From contig NZ_KE383842.1 in assembly GCF_000422465.1 (NCBI RefSeq), positions 1,571,845 to 1,635,844 on the forward strand: a stretch of 64,000 nucleotides of DNA, read 5' to 3'. The DNA is from Paenibacillus harenae DSM 16969. Its GTDB lineage: Bacteria; Bacillota; Bacilli; Paenibacillales; Paenibacillaceae. Made by a program: the position numbers and the translations under genes. The notes beneath the pieces were generated by a model that searched no databases, had not been told where the DNA came from, and saw nothing but the letters and a program-made list of their open reading frames with translations. Position 1 is the stretch's first letter. Every line of letters starts with the position of its first letter. Below are positions 8,968-17,280 of the stretch, one piece after another.

Positions 8968-9417
8968 TCACCTCATTTTGTTGTATTCAATATCCTCCGC
9001 CAGCATTTCCGTAATGGCACCTTGAATTTCTACCGTATCCGGCGTGCATAGAAAAATATTAGGACCAAGCTTAGAGATGCTGCCGTTTAAAGCGTACACC
9101 GTACCGCTGAGGAAATCAACAACCCGAACGGCCAAGTCCGTCCGGACTCTCTGCAAATTCACGATAACCGCACGGCGCGAACGCAAATGGTCGGCAATCT
9201 CCTGCGCTTCGTCATAAGAACGGGGCTCGCTTAGGACCACCCGGACATTTTTCTGTGAATGAATGCTGACGACGTTATTGCTCTTCGTATTTTTACGTGT
9301 TTCAAACGGAGAGGTTTCAGGTTCTTGATCATCCTGCTGGACGACTCTTTCACGTTCAACGACTTCCTCTTCATCCTGCAGGCCAAGGAAATTCATAAAT
9401 CGGTTCATGACGCTCAT
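8968..9417 (-). CDS. sepF: SepF, septum-forming Z-ring anchor
   Basis: SepF binds the FtsZ C-terminal peptide, polymerises into rings and helps tether the Z-ring. The 149-residue protein begins with a short amphipathic membrane-binding helix ([13 protein letters not shown]). An acidic, Gln-rich linker follows, then the compact SepF domain (about residues 55-140) with [20 protein letters not shown] and [16 protein letters not shown]. The ATG at 9417 follows AGAGGAGGATTAAGAC. The stop of ylmE is 3 bp upstream, so translation is likely coupled. It acts with FtsA and FtsZ, encoded 5 kb away. Confidence 0.96.
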   Translation of the reverse strand: MSVMNRFMNFLGLQDEEEVVERERVVQQDDQEPETSPFETRKNTKSNNVVSIHSQKNVRVVLSEPRSYDEAQEIADHLRSRRAVIVNLQRVRTDLAVRVVDFLSGTVYALNGSISKLGPNIFLCTPDTVEIQGAITEMLAEDIEYNKMR

Positions 9418-9420
9418 GTC

Positions 9421-10137
9421 TTAATCCTCCTCTTTCCCTACTAGTATCGTGCCTAAACGTATCCATGTCGCTCCTTCTTCAATCGCAACCTCGAAGTCAT
9501 TCGACATTCCCATGGATAGATGGGTAATTGTTCCCATAGCCTCAGATCGGCGGTTCAGCTTGTCCCGCAGCTCGCGCAGCGCTTTGAAGACCGGTCTTGT
9601 TTGTTCCGGCTCGGCTTCGTACGGCGCCATTGTCATGAGTCCGACCGGCTTGATGAATCTATAAGATCGCAGCTGGCTTACGAAATCGAATAACTGCTCC
9701 GGGGCTAGGCCTTGCTTCGAATTTTCCCCGGATACATTTACTTGAATAAAACACGGAACAACTATATCGAGCTGCGATGCCCGTTTATTGATCGCTTCCG
9801 CAAGCGACAGCCTGTCCAAAGAATGAATGTATGTAAACTTGCCGATGACGTCCTTAGCTTTGTTCGATTGCAAGGAGCCGATAAAATGCCAAACCGGCTG
9901 TCCCTCTTCGGCCTGCCCGCTGCCGCTGATCGCATTCCATTTGACCTGCGCATCCTGCCATCTGTTTTCTCCTAGATGATGCAGGCCCCGGTCCAGCGCT
10001 TCTCTAGTTGTAGCAAGCGATACATACTTGGTCACAGCTATAATCTGTATTTCATCTCTGTTTCTTCCTGACCGCTCGCAGGCTTGCCTTATGCGCTCTT
10101 CAACATGCAGTAATCTATGCTCTAATGTTGTCGACAT
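9421..10137 (-). CDS. ylmE: YggS/YlmE-family PLP-binding protein
   Basis: A single-domain PLP-binding protein (PROSC/YggS family) involved in pyridoxal phosphate homeostasis; no catalysed reaction is established for the family. The 238-residue TIM-barrel protein carries the PLP lysine at residue 37 in IIAVTKYVS, plus the conserved HFIGSLQSNKAKDV and GLMTMAP segments. The final segment SMGMSNDFEVAIEEGATWIRLG is typical. It starts at an ATG (10137) behind GAGAGGTGAACA and lies 3 bp after ylmD and 3 bp before sepF, a tight operon as in B. subtilis. Confidence 0.93.
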   Translation of the reverse strand: MSTTLEHRLLHVEERIRQACERSGRNRDEIQIIAVTKYVSLATTREALDRGLHHLGENRWQDAQVKWNAISGSGQAEEGQPVWHFIGSLQSNKAKDVIGKFTYIHSLDRLSLAEAINKRASQLDIVVPCFIQVNVSGENSKQGLAPEQLFDFVSQLRSYRFIKPVGLMTMAPYEAEPEQTRPVFKALRELRDKLNRRSEAMGTITHLSMGMSNDFEVAIEEGATWIRLGTILVGKEED

Positions 10138-10140
10138 TGT

Positions 10141-10992
10141 TCACCTCTCCAAGATGCCGATCCAGCTGGCCATCCGGCCGGTCGGGCCGCCTTCCTTACG
10201 GTGGGAGAAAAACAAATCCCGCCTGCAGCCAGTGCACCACTCTGTCAATTCGATATGGATCGGCAAAATTCCTGCTTTTATCATAATCTGTCGGTTTATT
10301 TCTTTCAAGTTTAAGTTTCCTTTGCCGTTTTCATGCATGCGGAGCAAATAATCTGCATCGGTCTCGCGCAGAGGAAGGTTTTCAAGCAGCTGATTGACCT
10401 GCGAGATTACGGCGCCGTCCACCTCATAGCAGCACGAACCGATGGAAGGTCCGATTGCGGCGGCCATCTCCTCCGGACGCGATCCAAACGCCTCTTCCAT
10501 CGCATGGATGGTTTCCAGCGCAATTTGCTGAACCGTGCCCTTCCAGCCTGCATGCGCCAGCGCGACTGCATGATGCTTCGAATCATAGAAGTAAAGCGGC
10601 ACGCAATCCGCGTAATAAGAGGCAAGCAGTACCCCAGGTTCATTCGTAATAAGGGCGTCACAGCCGCGGATCACGTCAGCATGAGCTCCTCTTCCTTTGC
10701 CTCGTTCTTCTCTCATAACACGATGTACCCGGTTGCCATGAACCTGTTCGGCGCAGGTCCACGCCTCAAACGGCCAATTTAGAGCTTCCGCGACGAGCTT
10801 CCGATTTCTAATAACAGCTTCATCGCGATCGCCGACATGCAGACCCATATTTAAAGAAGCCCAAGGCGCTTCGCTTATTCCTCCATCCCTGCCCGTAAAG
10901 CCGGCGGTCAAGCGTTCATAGCGCTGATTCCAGCCGGACAACAAAAAAAGCGAAGGTCCCTTCGCCGTTTGAATATGGTTAAACACTTCCAT
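10141..10992 (-). CDS. ylmD: YlmD/YfiH-family multicopper-like nucleoside enzyme
   Basis: Member of the YfiH/YlmD (LACC1-related) family, annotated as polyphenol oxidase and shown in relatives to act on purine nucleosides. The 283-residue protein shows the conserved metal-site and catalytic motifs: EQVHGN (His85), YADC (Cys130), HAGWKGT (His147) and GPSIGSCCYEV. I take the ATG at 10992, preceded by AAAGGCGGATG. An upstream GTG at 11049 has no good ribosome site. It lies between ylmC and ylmE in the division-linked ylm operon; the reason for that link is unknown. Confidence 0.9.
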   Translation of the reverse strand: MEVFNHIQTAKGPSLFLLSGWNQRYERLTAGFTGRDGGISEAPWASLNMGLHVGDRDEAVIRNRKLVAEALNWPFEAWTCAEQVHGNRVHRVMREERGKGRGAHADVIRGCDALITNEPGVLLASYYADCVPLYFYDSKHHAVALAHAGWKGTVQQIALETIHAMEEAFGSRPEEMAAAIGPSIGSCCYEVDGAVISQVNQLLENLPLRETDADYLLRMHENGKGNLNLKEINRQIMIKAGILPIHIELTEWCTGCRRDLFFSHRKEGGPTGRMASWIGILER

Positions 10993-11073
10993 TTGAACAT
11001 CCGCCTTTATAAAGGTTTTCGCTGTAAACCACGCATCGCAAGCGTTCACGCAGTTAGACTTTAGTTTATCTCG

Positions 11074-11355
11074 TTATGAGCGAGCGTGCAAATCATCTTC
11101 TTCCGAACGAATCGCTTTGGGTTCATCCATTCTTACGAGCACAACATCCGCTCCGATCTTCACGATATTTCTCCATGGAATGACGACCTCCGTCCCTCCG
11201 CTGCCGAACATCCCCAGAAATTTCGTGTACTGCGGGATTACGATGGAATCAATGCGGCCTTGTCTCAGATCAAGCTCCAGATCCGTAATTTGGCCGAGCT
11301 TCTTGCCGTCTACAATATTGATGACGTCCTTCGTTTGAAAATCGGAAATCTTCAT
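11074..11355 (-). CDS. ylmC: YlmC/YmxH-family PRC-barrel sporulation protein
   Basis: A 93-residue PRC-barrel protein of the YlmC/YmxH family, which is restricted to spore formers. The barrel covers nearly the whole protein: ISDFQTKDVINIVDGKKLGQ, then DLELDLRQGRIDSIVIP, then GGTEVVIPWRNIVKIGADVVLV. The ATG at 11355 follows a run of eight Gs. The gene heads the ylm set and lies after the sigG terminator. A weak sigma-E-like arrangement (TCATATA, about 14 bp, AATACGG) is seen around 11395-11420; I give it little weight. Function is unknown; expression during sporulation is expected from relatives. Confidence 0.88.
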   Translation of the reverse strand: MKISDFQTKDVINIVDGKKLGQITDLELDLRQGRIDSIVIPQYTKFLGMFGSGGTEVVIPWRNIVKIGADVVLVRMDEPKAIRSEEDDLHARS

Positions 11356-11495
11356 CAGCCGCCCCCCCCATTCCTATTAAGAATTCGTCCGTATTGCTGT
11401 TTATATAACTATATGAGCAAATCGCCTAAAATGTCCTCATCGCCGCGAAAAATGATCTGACTTTCGGCCGAGCGCGAGCCTCGTTCGGTTTATCT

Positions 11496-11527
11496 AAGCG
11501 AAAACGCTTATTGGCGTCCTTGTCAAA
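11496..11527 (+). repeat. Dispersed intergenic repeat, copy A
   Basis: The core AAACGCTTATTGGCGTCCTT matches, with a few changes, the two units at 59554-59596 and 59652-59694. It lies between the sigG terminator and ylmC, outside any gene. It contains a small potential hairpin (ACGC..GGCGT). Confidence 0.6.
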
Positions 11528-11528
11528 T

Positions 11529-11562
11529 TTAAAAAGACGGTGCCGCGAGGCACCGTCTTTTA
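11529..11562 (-). terminator. sigG terminator
   Basis: A perfect 13-bp stem AAAAGACGGTGCC / GGCACCGTCTTTT with a 4-nt loop, at 11532-11561. It overlaps the sigG stop codon and is followed on the minus strand by TTTAAATTT. Copy A of the dispersed repeat lies just beyond. Confidence 0.93.
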
Positions 11563-12342
11563 CGTTTTTACATGCTTTTGCATTTGTTGGATGGCCGACT
11601 TCTCCAGCCGTGACACTTGAGCCTGCGAGATGCCGATTTCATCGGCGACCTCCATTTGGGTTTTGCCTTCAAAAAATCGCATCGACAAAATCATTTTTTC
11701 ACGGTCGTTCAGCTTGTGCATCGCTTCCCGCAGCGCAATTTCTTCAATCCACGACACATCCTTGTTCCGGTCGTCGCTAATTTGATCCATCACATAAATC
11801 GGGTCGCCGCCGTCATGATAGATCGGTTCGAACAAGGATACGGGATCCTGGATCGCGTCAAGGGCAAAAACGACGTCTTCCTTTGGCACATTGAGCGCTT
11901 CCGATATTTCAAATATCGTCGGTTCGCGCGAATTTCTGTTGGTTAAGCTGTCTCTCACCTGAAGCGCCTTATAAGCGATATCCCTCAGGCTCCTCGATAC
12001 GCGTATCGGATTGTTGTCTCGCAAGTAACGGCGTATTTCTCCGATAATCATCGGTACGGCATAGGTGGAAAATTTGACGTTTTGTCCAAGGTCGAAATTA
12101 TCTATCGCCTTCATAAGACCGATGCAGCCGACTTGAAATAAGTCGTCCACAAACTCTCCCCTATTGTTAAACCGTTGTATAACGCTAAGAACAAGCCGTA
12201 AATTGCCGTTTACTAATTTCTCTCTTGCTGCCCACTCGTTGCGGGTTTGCAATGCCGTAAATAATTCCCTCATTTCGGCATTCGTTAGGACAGGCAGTTT
12301 CGCGGTATCCACTCCACAGATCTCGACTTTATTTCGGGTCAA
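11560..12342 (-). CDS. sigG: Sporulation sigma factor sigma-G
   Basis: Late forespore sigma factor. The 260-residue protein has region 2 (NGNLRLVLSVIQRFNNRGE, DLFQVGCIGLMKAIDNFD, KFSTYAVPMIIGEIRRYLRD) and region 4 with a helix-turn-helix (TQMEVADEIGISQAQVSRLE). It is nearly identical in layout to B. subtilis SigG, also 260 residues, which starts xxRNKVEICGVDT. I therefore take the TTG at 12342, 8 nt after GGGAGG; the upstream in-frame ATG at 12426 would add 28 residues absent from the family. The 104-bp gap to sigE holds a GAATA..GGAGATAATG arrangement loosely like a sigma-F promoter. In relatives both sigma-F and readthrough from spoIIG operate. Confidence 0.97.
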   Translation of the reverse strand: MTRNKVEICGVDTAKLPVLTNAEMRELFTALQTRNEWAAREKLVNGNLRLVLSVIQRFNNRGEFVDDLFQVGCIGLMKAIDNFDLGQNVKFSTYAVPMIIGEIRRYLRDNNPIRVSRSLRDIAYKALQVRDSLTNRNSREPTIFEISEALNVPKEDVVFALDAIQDPVSLFEPIYHDGGDPIYVMDQISDDRNKDVSWIEEIALREAMHKLNDREKMILSMRFFEGKTQMEVADEIGISQAQVSRLEKSAIQQMQKHVKT

Positions 12343-12446
12343 CGTGATTACCTCCCAAGGAGAAACATTAATGTACATTATCTCCTCAGCAGGTCTTTTT
12401 ATTCCTGCAACGACATCGTTCGACATCCGCCAGTTTATGCCGCAAA

Positions 12447-13169
12447 CTAGACCATTTTATTAAATTCCTTACGCAAACGCTTAATAATTCGCTTCTCCAA
12501 GCGGGAAATATACGATTGCGAAATGCCCAGAAGGTCTGCGACATCCTTCTGCGTTTTTTCCTCGCCGTCGGCTAGTCCGAACCGCAGCTCCATAATAATA
12601 CGCTCCCGCTCGGACAGTTTATCCAGCGCCTTATGGAGCAGCTTTCGGTCGACCTGCTCCTCGATATTGCGGTAAATGGTGTCGTTCTCCGTTCCGAGCA
12701 CATCTGACAGCAACAGCTCGTTGCCGTCCCAATCGATATTGAGCGGTTCATCGAATGAGACTTCCGTTCTTGTCTTGCTGTTGCGGCGCAGATACATCAA
12801 TATTTCATTCTCGATGCAGCGCGAGGCATAAGTCGCGAGCTTAATCTTTTTCTCCGGATCAAACGTATTTACGGCCTTGATCAATCCGATCGCGCCGATC
12901 GATACAAGATCCTCGATATGAATGCCGGTGTTCTCAAACTTCCGGGCAATATAGACGACGAGCCTTAAATTTCGTTCGATAAGCATCGCTCGGATCGCCG
13001 TATCGCCGGAAGGGAGCTTCTCCAGCAAATATTCTTCTTCCTCGCGGGTTAATGGAGGCGGGAGCGCTTCGCTGCCGCCGATATAATAAATCTCTTCGCT
13101 TTTTAGCCCGAATAAAAATAAAATTCGATAATAATATAACTGAAGGATCAATTTATACTTGACGAGCAT
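12447..13169 (-). CDS. sigE: Sporulation sigma factor sigma-E (pro-form)
   Basis: Early mother-cell sigma factor, made as an inactive precursor and cleaved by SpoIIGA. The 240-residue protein has an N-terminal pro-region rich in Leu/Tyr ([37 protein letters not shown] lies across residues 2-38 and anchors the membrane). Region 2 ([22 protein letters not shown]) and region 4 with [20 protein letters not shown] follow, ending in [11 protein letters not shown] exactly as in B. subtilis. I choose the ATG at 13169, 10 nt after GGAGG; an ATG 9 nt upstream is one base from the ribosome site. It follows spoIIGA by 35 bp in the spoIIG operon. Confidence 0.96.
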   Translation of the reverse strand: MLVKYKLILQLYYYRILFLFGLKSEEIYYIGGSEALPPPLTREEEEYLLEKLPSGDTAIRAMLIERNLRLVVYIARKFENTGIHIEDLVSIGAIGLIKAVNTFDPEKKIKLATYASRCIENEILMYLRRNSKTRTEVSFDEPLNIDWDGNELLLSDVLGTENDTIYRNIEEQVDRKLLHKALDKLSERERIIMELRFGLADGEEKTQKDVADLLGISQSYISRLEKRIIKRLRKEFNKMV

Positions 13170-13204
13170 CTGGCCCATCCCTCCTTGATTGTATATGCAT
13201 TCGT

Positions 13205-14128
13205 TCACGCTTGCTGTTGTACCATTGACGGATGGATAATCGCTCGATATGCCCCATCAGACGTTAGCTTTCCGCCATCAAGTCCGATAAGGACTTTTCG
13301 CGTTTCATAAACTCGACCTTCCTGCGTAATTTCAACCGAATCCGGTTTAAGCGCAAGCATAAACTGCGAACCCCGGTTAACGCCTCTAAAGGGCACGAGC
13401 CGCAACCTGTCTTGCCAAATAAAAGTCTGATCATCCATTCCCGCTACAAGACGATCCACTTGTGCGTCGCGTATGCTGTTCAACCACGATTCGGGCAGAT
13501 CCTCCTGCCATAAAGCGGCTTCCATCACCATGACCGGCGTTCGCGTGAGCGGATCATACAATTGATTGCCGGTATCGATCAGCCCCGTGCAGGTATGAAT
13601 TCTTTCACCGATCGTAATTTTCACTTCTGCCAGATGTGTGCGCACCAGCTCCCGTTCTCTTTTTTGCGTCAATACGGTACGGTATATATACAGCCCGATA
13701 CAAAACGCAGCAATGAAATAAAACAATCCCATCTTGAGTTCTACCCTCATGCTGCCATTCACGAACGAAATCGTCCTCCATACTTCCCCGGAGCCTTGCA
13801 TAAATAAATAATAAAGCCCTAACACAGCGCCGGCAGCGACAAAGTTAACTGCGTAAAACGCTCCGATATTTCGCACAAAATGTTGGATCGACGAAAATCC
13901 GAACGCAATCCAGACCATAAATAACGATATGGCTACTTTCACGGCTAAGGTAAACAAAAAAGAAAGTTGCGGAAATAGCATCAGAACGACATAACAGGCT
14001 CCGACAGCAGAAGCCAATAACACCCGCCATGGACGCGGCTTTAAATGACGGGCCCATGCCGAAGTTAATAGAATCGCACCGTCAACGAGAAGCTCTCGCA
14101 AAAACATAACATCCACATATACAGCCAC
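13205..14128 (-). CDS. spoIIGA: SpoIIGA, sigma-E processing aspartic protease
   Basis: Membrane protease that cleaves pro-sigma-E at the sporulation septum after a signal from SpoIIR. The N-terminal half has five hydrophobic segments (residues about 3-150). The C-terminal half is a soluble aspartic-protease-like domain with [14 protein letters not shown]. Its Asp185 corresponds to the catalytic Asp183 of B. subtilis. The start is taken at the GTG at 14128, 5 nt after AGGAAGGTGA, giving 307 residues; the ATG at 14176 adds a tail with no family match. Upstream lies a candidate Spo0A-dependent promoter. Confidence 0.93.
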   Translation of the reverse strand: MAVYVDVMFLRELLVDGAILLTSAWARHLKPRPWRVLLASAVGACYVVLMLFPQLSFLFTLAVKVAISLFMVWIAFGFSSIQHFVRNIGAFYAVNFVAAGAVLGLYYLFMQGSGEVWRTISFVNGSMRVELKMGLFYFIAAFCIGLYIYRTVLTQKRERELVRTHLAEVKITIGERIHTCTGLIDTGNQLYDPLTRTPVMVMEAALWQEDLPESWLNSIRDAQVDRLVAGMDDQTFIWQDRLRLVPFRGVNRGSQFMLALKPDSVEITQEGRVYETRKVLIGLDGGKLTSDGAYRAIIHPSMVQQQA

Positions 14129-14196
14129 TTCGGTCACCTTCCTGCCACTGTCGGTTAACGGGTCTGCAGCAGGCACCCGGGAGAACGATTGAGACT

Positions 14197-14229
14197 AGTA
14201 TATTAAAATCCTATTTCAAAGTCTGTCTA
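14197..14229 (-). promoter_or_regulatory. Candidate spoIIG promoter with long spacer
   Basis: A -10 TATACT (14197-14202) and a -35-like TAGACA (14224-14229) are separated by 21 bp. B. subtilis spoIIG also has an over-long (22-bp) spacer and needs Spo0A~P. Predicted start is near 14190, about 60 bp before the spoIIGA GTG. Confidence 0.5.
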
Positions 14230-14241
14230 TTCATGACGGCT

Positions 14242-14264
14242 TGACGCATCTTTTTTTGTCGAGT
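14242..14264 (+). promoter_or_regulatory. Two Spo0A-box-like heptamers upstream of spoIIG
   Basis: TGACGCA (14242-14248) and TGTCGAG (14258-14264) each match the 0A box TGNCGAA at 6 of 7 positions. They lie on the same strand 16 bp apart and 13 bp beyond the candidate -35. Position fits activation by Spo0A~P; both sites are imperfect. Confidence 0.4.
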
Positions 14265-14335
14265 GATTGTATAAAAACCGTCAAACTTACCTCACTGCGT
14301 AAAGGAATTCCATTTAGAATTTGATGTAAATTAGG

Positions 14336-14349
14336 ACTATACGTATAGT
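14336..14349. promoter_or_regulatory. Perfect 14-bp palindrome in the spoIIGA-ftsZ gap
   Basis: ACTATACGTATAGT is its own reverse complement. It lies mid-way in the ~400-bp non-coding stretch 14129-14577. Apart from this, the spoIIG promoter region and the ftsZ terminator, I see no gene in that stretch. Confidence 0.4.
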
Positions 14350-14523
14350 TAAAAGACGTATTGCAATGCTGACTTTTTTGTTATCCGGCGAAAGCGGTAA
14401 TTTCGGTATTGGGGAGATTAGAAGTTTTTGTCAGTTCACGCGGTTTATGACAATTATTTAGCAGTTGGTTCATAGAATAAACAGGCGGGCGAGCGAAGCC
14501 TGATACGCTTAATAAGTGAAAAT

Positions 14524-14566
14524 CAAAAAAATCCCGCCAATTCCGGGATGTCCGGCATGGCGGGAT
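14524..14566 (-). terminator. ftsZ terminator
   Basis: The stem ATCCCGCCA / TGGCGGGAT (14531-14539 and 14558-14566) is followed by seven Ts on the minus strand, directly after the ftsZ stop. It marks the end of the dcw cluster. Confidence 0.93.
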
Positions 14567-14577
14567 CGGTCTGCATA

Positions 14578-15699
14578 TTAACGGTCGCTCCGCGGTCGAT
14601 TACGGAGAAACGCGGGAATTTCCAGTTGATCGCTGGATGTGTTATTGGCGCCGAACGGCTTAACTGCCGGATTGTTGCCGGTATGTCTTGAATCTGCCGA
14701 ATCAGCTTGCTGCTGTTGAGGTGCGCGGCGTACCGGGGCAGGCGCTTTGTGTTCAAAACCGGTCGCGATAACGGTAACTTTGATTTCATCCTTCAAATCC
14801 TCGTCAATAATGGCACCGAAGATCATGTTCACATCCGGATCGGAAGCCGAAATGACGATTTCAGCAGCTTCATTCACTTCATAGAGCGAAAGATTGCTGC
14901 CGCCTGTAATATTCATGATGACGCCCCGCGCGCCGTCGATAGACGTTTCAAGCAGCGGGCTCATAATCGCTTTTCTTGCCGCTTCCGCAGCGCGGTTCTC
15001 TCCGGTAGCGATGCCGATACCCATAAGCGCGGATCCGCGTTCGGTCATAATGGTCTTCACGTCGGCAAAGTCCAAGTTGATTAGTCCCGGAACGGCGATA
15101 AGGTCGGAAATACCTTGCACGGCTTGACGGAGCACGTTGTCCGCCTCACGGAACGCTTCCAGCATAGGCGTCTTCTTGTCAACGATTTCAAGCAAACGAT
15201 CGTTCGGAATGACAATCAGCGTGTCCACCTTTTCCTTGAGCGCTTCGATTCCAAGCTCAGCTTGTCCGGAACGTTTGCGGCCTTCGAAAGTAAACGGACG
15301 CGTTACGACACCGACAGTGAGCGCGCCGCATTCGCGTGCGATCTCTGCGATTACCGGAGCCGCTCCTGTACCCGTGCCTCCGCCCATCCCGGCGGTTACG
15401 AACACCATGTCAGCGCCTTTAAGCTGATTCGCAATCACTTCGCGCGATTCTTCGGCTGCTTTGCCGCCTACCTCCGGATTAGCGCCTGCGCCTAGACCTC
15501 GGGTCAGCTTATCGCCGATTTGCAGCTTATGCTCTGACTTGGCCAGATGCAGCGCTTGAGCATCGGTATTGACCGTTATAAATTCTACGCCTTTCACACC
15601 ATTTTCAATCATCCGGTTCACGGCATTGCTGCCGCCTCCGCCTACACCTATTACTTTAATTTGAGCAAGTGATTCAAGCTCAAAGTCGAATTCCAACAT
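14578..15699 (-). CDS. ftsZ: FtsZ, tubulin-like division GTPase
   Basis: Forms the cytokinetic Z-ring. The 373-residue protein has [17 protein letters not shown] at the N-terminus and the tubulin signature GGGTGTG at residues 106-112. The T7 region [14 protein letters not shown] follows, then a Pro/Gln-rich linker (about 315-350). The conserved C-terminal peptide [13 protein letters not shown] is the docking site for FtsA and SepF. The ATG at 15699 follows a GGGGGAAAATGAAAG ribosome site. It lies 116 bp after ftsA and ends at a strong terminator, so it is the last gene of the dcw unit. Confidence 0.98.
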   Translation of the reverse strand: MLEFDFELESLAQIKVIGVGGGGSNAVNRMIENGVKGVEFITVNTDAQALHLAKSEHKLQIGDKLTRGLGAGANPEVGGKAAEESREVIANQLKGADMVFVTAGMGGGTGTGAAPVIAEIARECGALTVGVVTRPFTFEGRKRSGQAELGIEALKEKVDTLIVIPNDRLLEIVDKKTPMLEAFREADNVLRQAVQGISDLIAVPGLINLDFADVKTIMTERGSALMGIGIATGENRAAEAARKAIMSPLLETSIDGARGVIMNITGGSNLSLYEVNEAAEIVISASDPDVNMIFGAIIDEDLKDEIKVTVIATGFEHKAPAPVRRAPQQQQADSADSRHTGNNPAVKPFGANNTSSDQLEIPAFLRNRPRSDR

Positions 15700-15815
15700 C
15701 TTTCATTTTCCCCCAGTCAAGCGTAAACCGCTGCAACCGGCAACAAAGCGGCTGGCAGCGTTCCGCGGTGAAATATAAGCATCGCGTTGAGGTGAAACTT
15801 ATATTATCTCAAATT

Positions 15816-17057
15816 TTAAATAAATTCATTAAACATGCTTTTAATCCGCTCGAACATACCGGGTTTAGCTGAAGGTGCTGGACTTGCTTTGCGGCTTGCC
15901 GTTTTCTTCACTGCTCCGGCTCCACGAGCCCCCATATATTTCGAAACATACTGAATCATGCCGACGCCGCTGCTGTAAGCAGGATCTCTAACCCCGATGT
16001 AATCCGGGAGCGCAATTCTTACCGAGGACTCCAGCTCTGCCTGGGCCAAAGCAAGGGTTCCCGGCATCGATACGGTGCCGCCTGTCAGCACAAAACCGTT
16101 CACCTTATCACCGTATCCGAGAACGCGGACTTCCTGACGGATCAGATGGAAGATTTCCTGCATCCGCGGCTCGATAATGCTTGCCAGATCCAATTGCGAG
16201 AATTCCTTCTCCACGTTGCTTCCCATGCGGGTTACTTTAAACTTCACATCTTCGGCAGCGTCAGGAACATTCGAACAACCGTATTTGAGCTTGATTTTCT
16301 CCGCTTGCTCGCTTTGCGTGCGCAGACCGTACGCAATATCGTTCGTCACATACTCGCCGCCGATCGGCAGCGTAGAAGTGGCTGCCAGTCCGCCTTGATC
16401 ATAAATAGCGATCGTACATGAGCCGGCGCCGATGTCAACCAGCACGGTGCCCATCGACTTCTCGTCCTTGGTTAGCGACATGACCCCGGAAGCCAGAGAT
16501 AACAAGATGACGCCGGATATTCGAAGTCCAGCTTTCTCCACACAGCGCATAAGATTATGTATCGCCGTCTTCGTGCCTGTCACGATGGTCGCCTCAACCT
16601 CGAGACGAACGCCGATCATCCCGCGCGGATCGGAAATCCCTTCAAGGCCGTCCACTAAATATTGCTTCGGAACCAGATTGATAATTTCACGCTCAGGTGG
16701 AAGCGCGACTACTTTTGCCGCCTGCAATACGCGTTCAATGTCTTCCTCTCCGATTTCACGATCCTCGTTGGATACTGCAACGACGCCACGATTAGTCTGC
16801 AGCGCAATATGATTGCCCTGAATTCCTACATAAACGTCTGATATTTGAATGCCAACCATACGTTCCGCATGCTCAATCGCGTTGCGGATCGATTGCACGG
16901 TTTGGTCAATATCTACAATAGCACCTTTGCGAATACCCTCCGAGTCGGCAGATCCAACTCCAATAATATTAATGGCTCCATTATTCATTTCGCCAATAAT
17001 AGCACGAACTTTGGATGTACCGATGTCCAAACTGACGATGATGTCATTGCTGCTCAA
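15816..17057 (-). CDS. ftsA: FtsA, actin-like Z-ring anchor
   Basis: An actin-fold ATPase that tethers FtsZ to the membrane. The N-terminal phosphate-binding strand IIVSLDIGTSKVRAIIGEM is followed by the 1C domain, the second phosphate loop GTVLVDIGAGSCTIAIYDQG and the adenosine-binding GFVLTGG. The C-terminus PGMFERIKSMFNEFI is the amphipathic membrane-targeting helix. I take the TTG at 17057, 7 nt after CGGAGGTG, giving 413 residues. An in-frame ATG at 17108 would add 17 residues upstream of the ribosome site. A sigma-H-like promoter lies 65-91 bp upstream. Confidence 0.96.
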   Translation of the reverse strand: MSSNDIIVSLDIGTSKVRAIIGEMNNGAINIIGVGSADSEGIRKGAIVDIDQTVQSIRNAIEHAERMVGIQISDVYVGIQGNHIALQTNRGVVAVSNEDREIGEEDIERVLQAAKVVALPPEREIINLVPKQYLVDGLEGISDPRGMIGVRLEVEATIVTGTKTAIHNLMRCVEKAGLRISGVILLSLASGVMSLTKDEKSMGTVLVDIGAGSCTIAIYDQGGLAATSTLPIGGEYVTNDIAYGLRTQSEQAEKIKLKYGCSNVPDAAEDVKFKVTRMGSNVEKEFSQLDLASIIEPRMQEIFHLIRQEVRVLGYGDKVNGFVLTGGTVSMPGTLALAQAELESSVRIALPDYIGVRDPAYSSGVGMIQYVSKYMGARGAGAVKKTASRKASPAPSAKPGMFERIKSMFNEFI

Positions 17058-17121
17058 CTCGCGGCACCTCCGTTTCAAATAAAGATTTGATATATTGCAC
17101 TTGCCCAAGGTCTTTGTACAT

Positions 17122-17148
17122 ATTCAACGCCTTTAATATTTTCCCTCT
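17122..17148 (-). promoter_or_regulatory. Sigma-H-like promoter of ftsAZ
   Basis: AGAGGGAAA (17140-17148) matches the sigma-H -35 RnAGGAwWW at 8 of 9. GTTGAAT (17122-17128) matches the -10 RnnGAAT fully, with an 11-bp spacer. B. subtilis ftsAZ also has a sigma-H promoter, used at entry into sporulation. Confidence 0.6.
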
Positions 17149-17280
17149 TTTTTCAACAAAATTTTCATTATTTTTTCGTATCGTGTCGAGCTCCGTCCCT
17201 TGCTGAGCCTTCATTTTTCTCATGTTTTTCAGAACTGCCGATAATAAATGCGATAACTAAAATTCTACCATTCTTTCAAG

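Noticed and set aside
13205-14578. ylxW, ylxX, sbp or bpr-like genes near ftsAZ
   Set aside because: No such frame is found between ftsQ and ftsA, or between ftsZ and spoIIGA.
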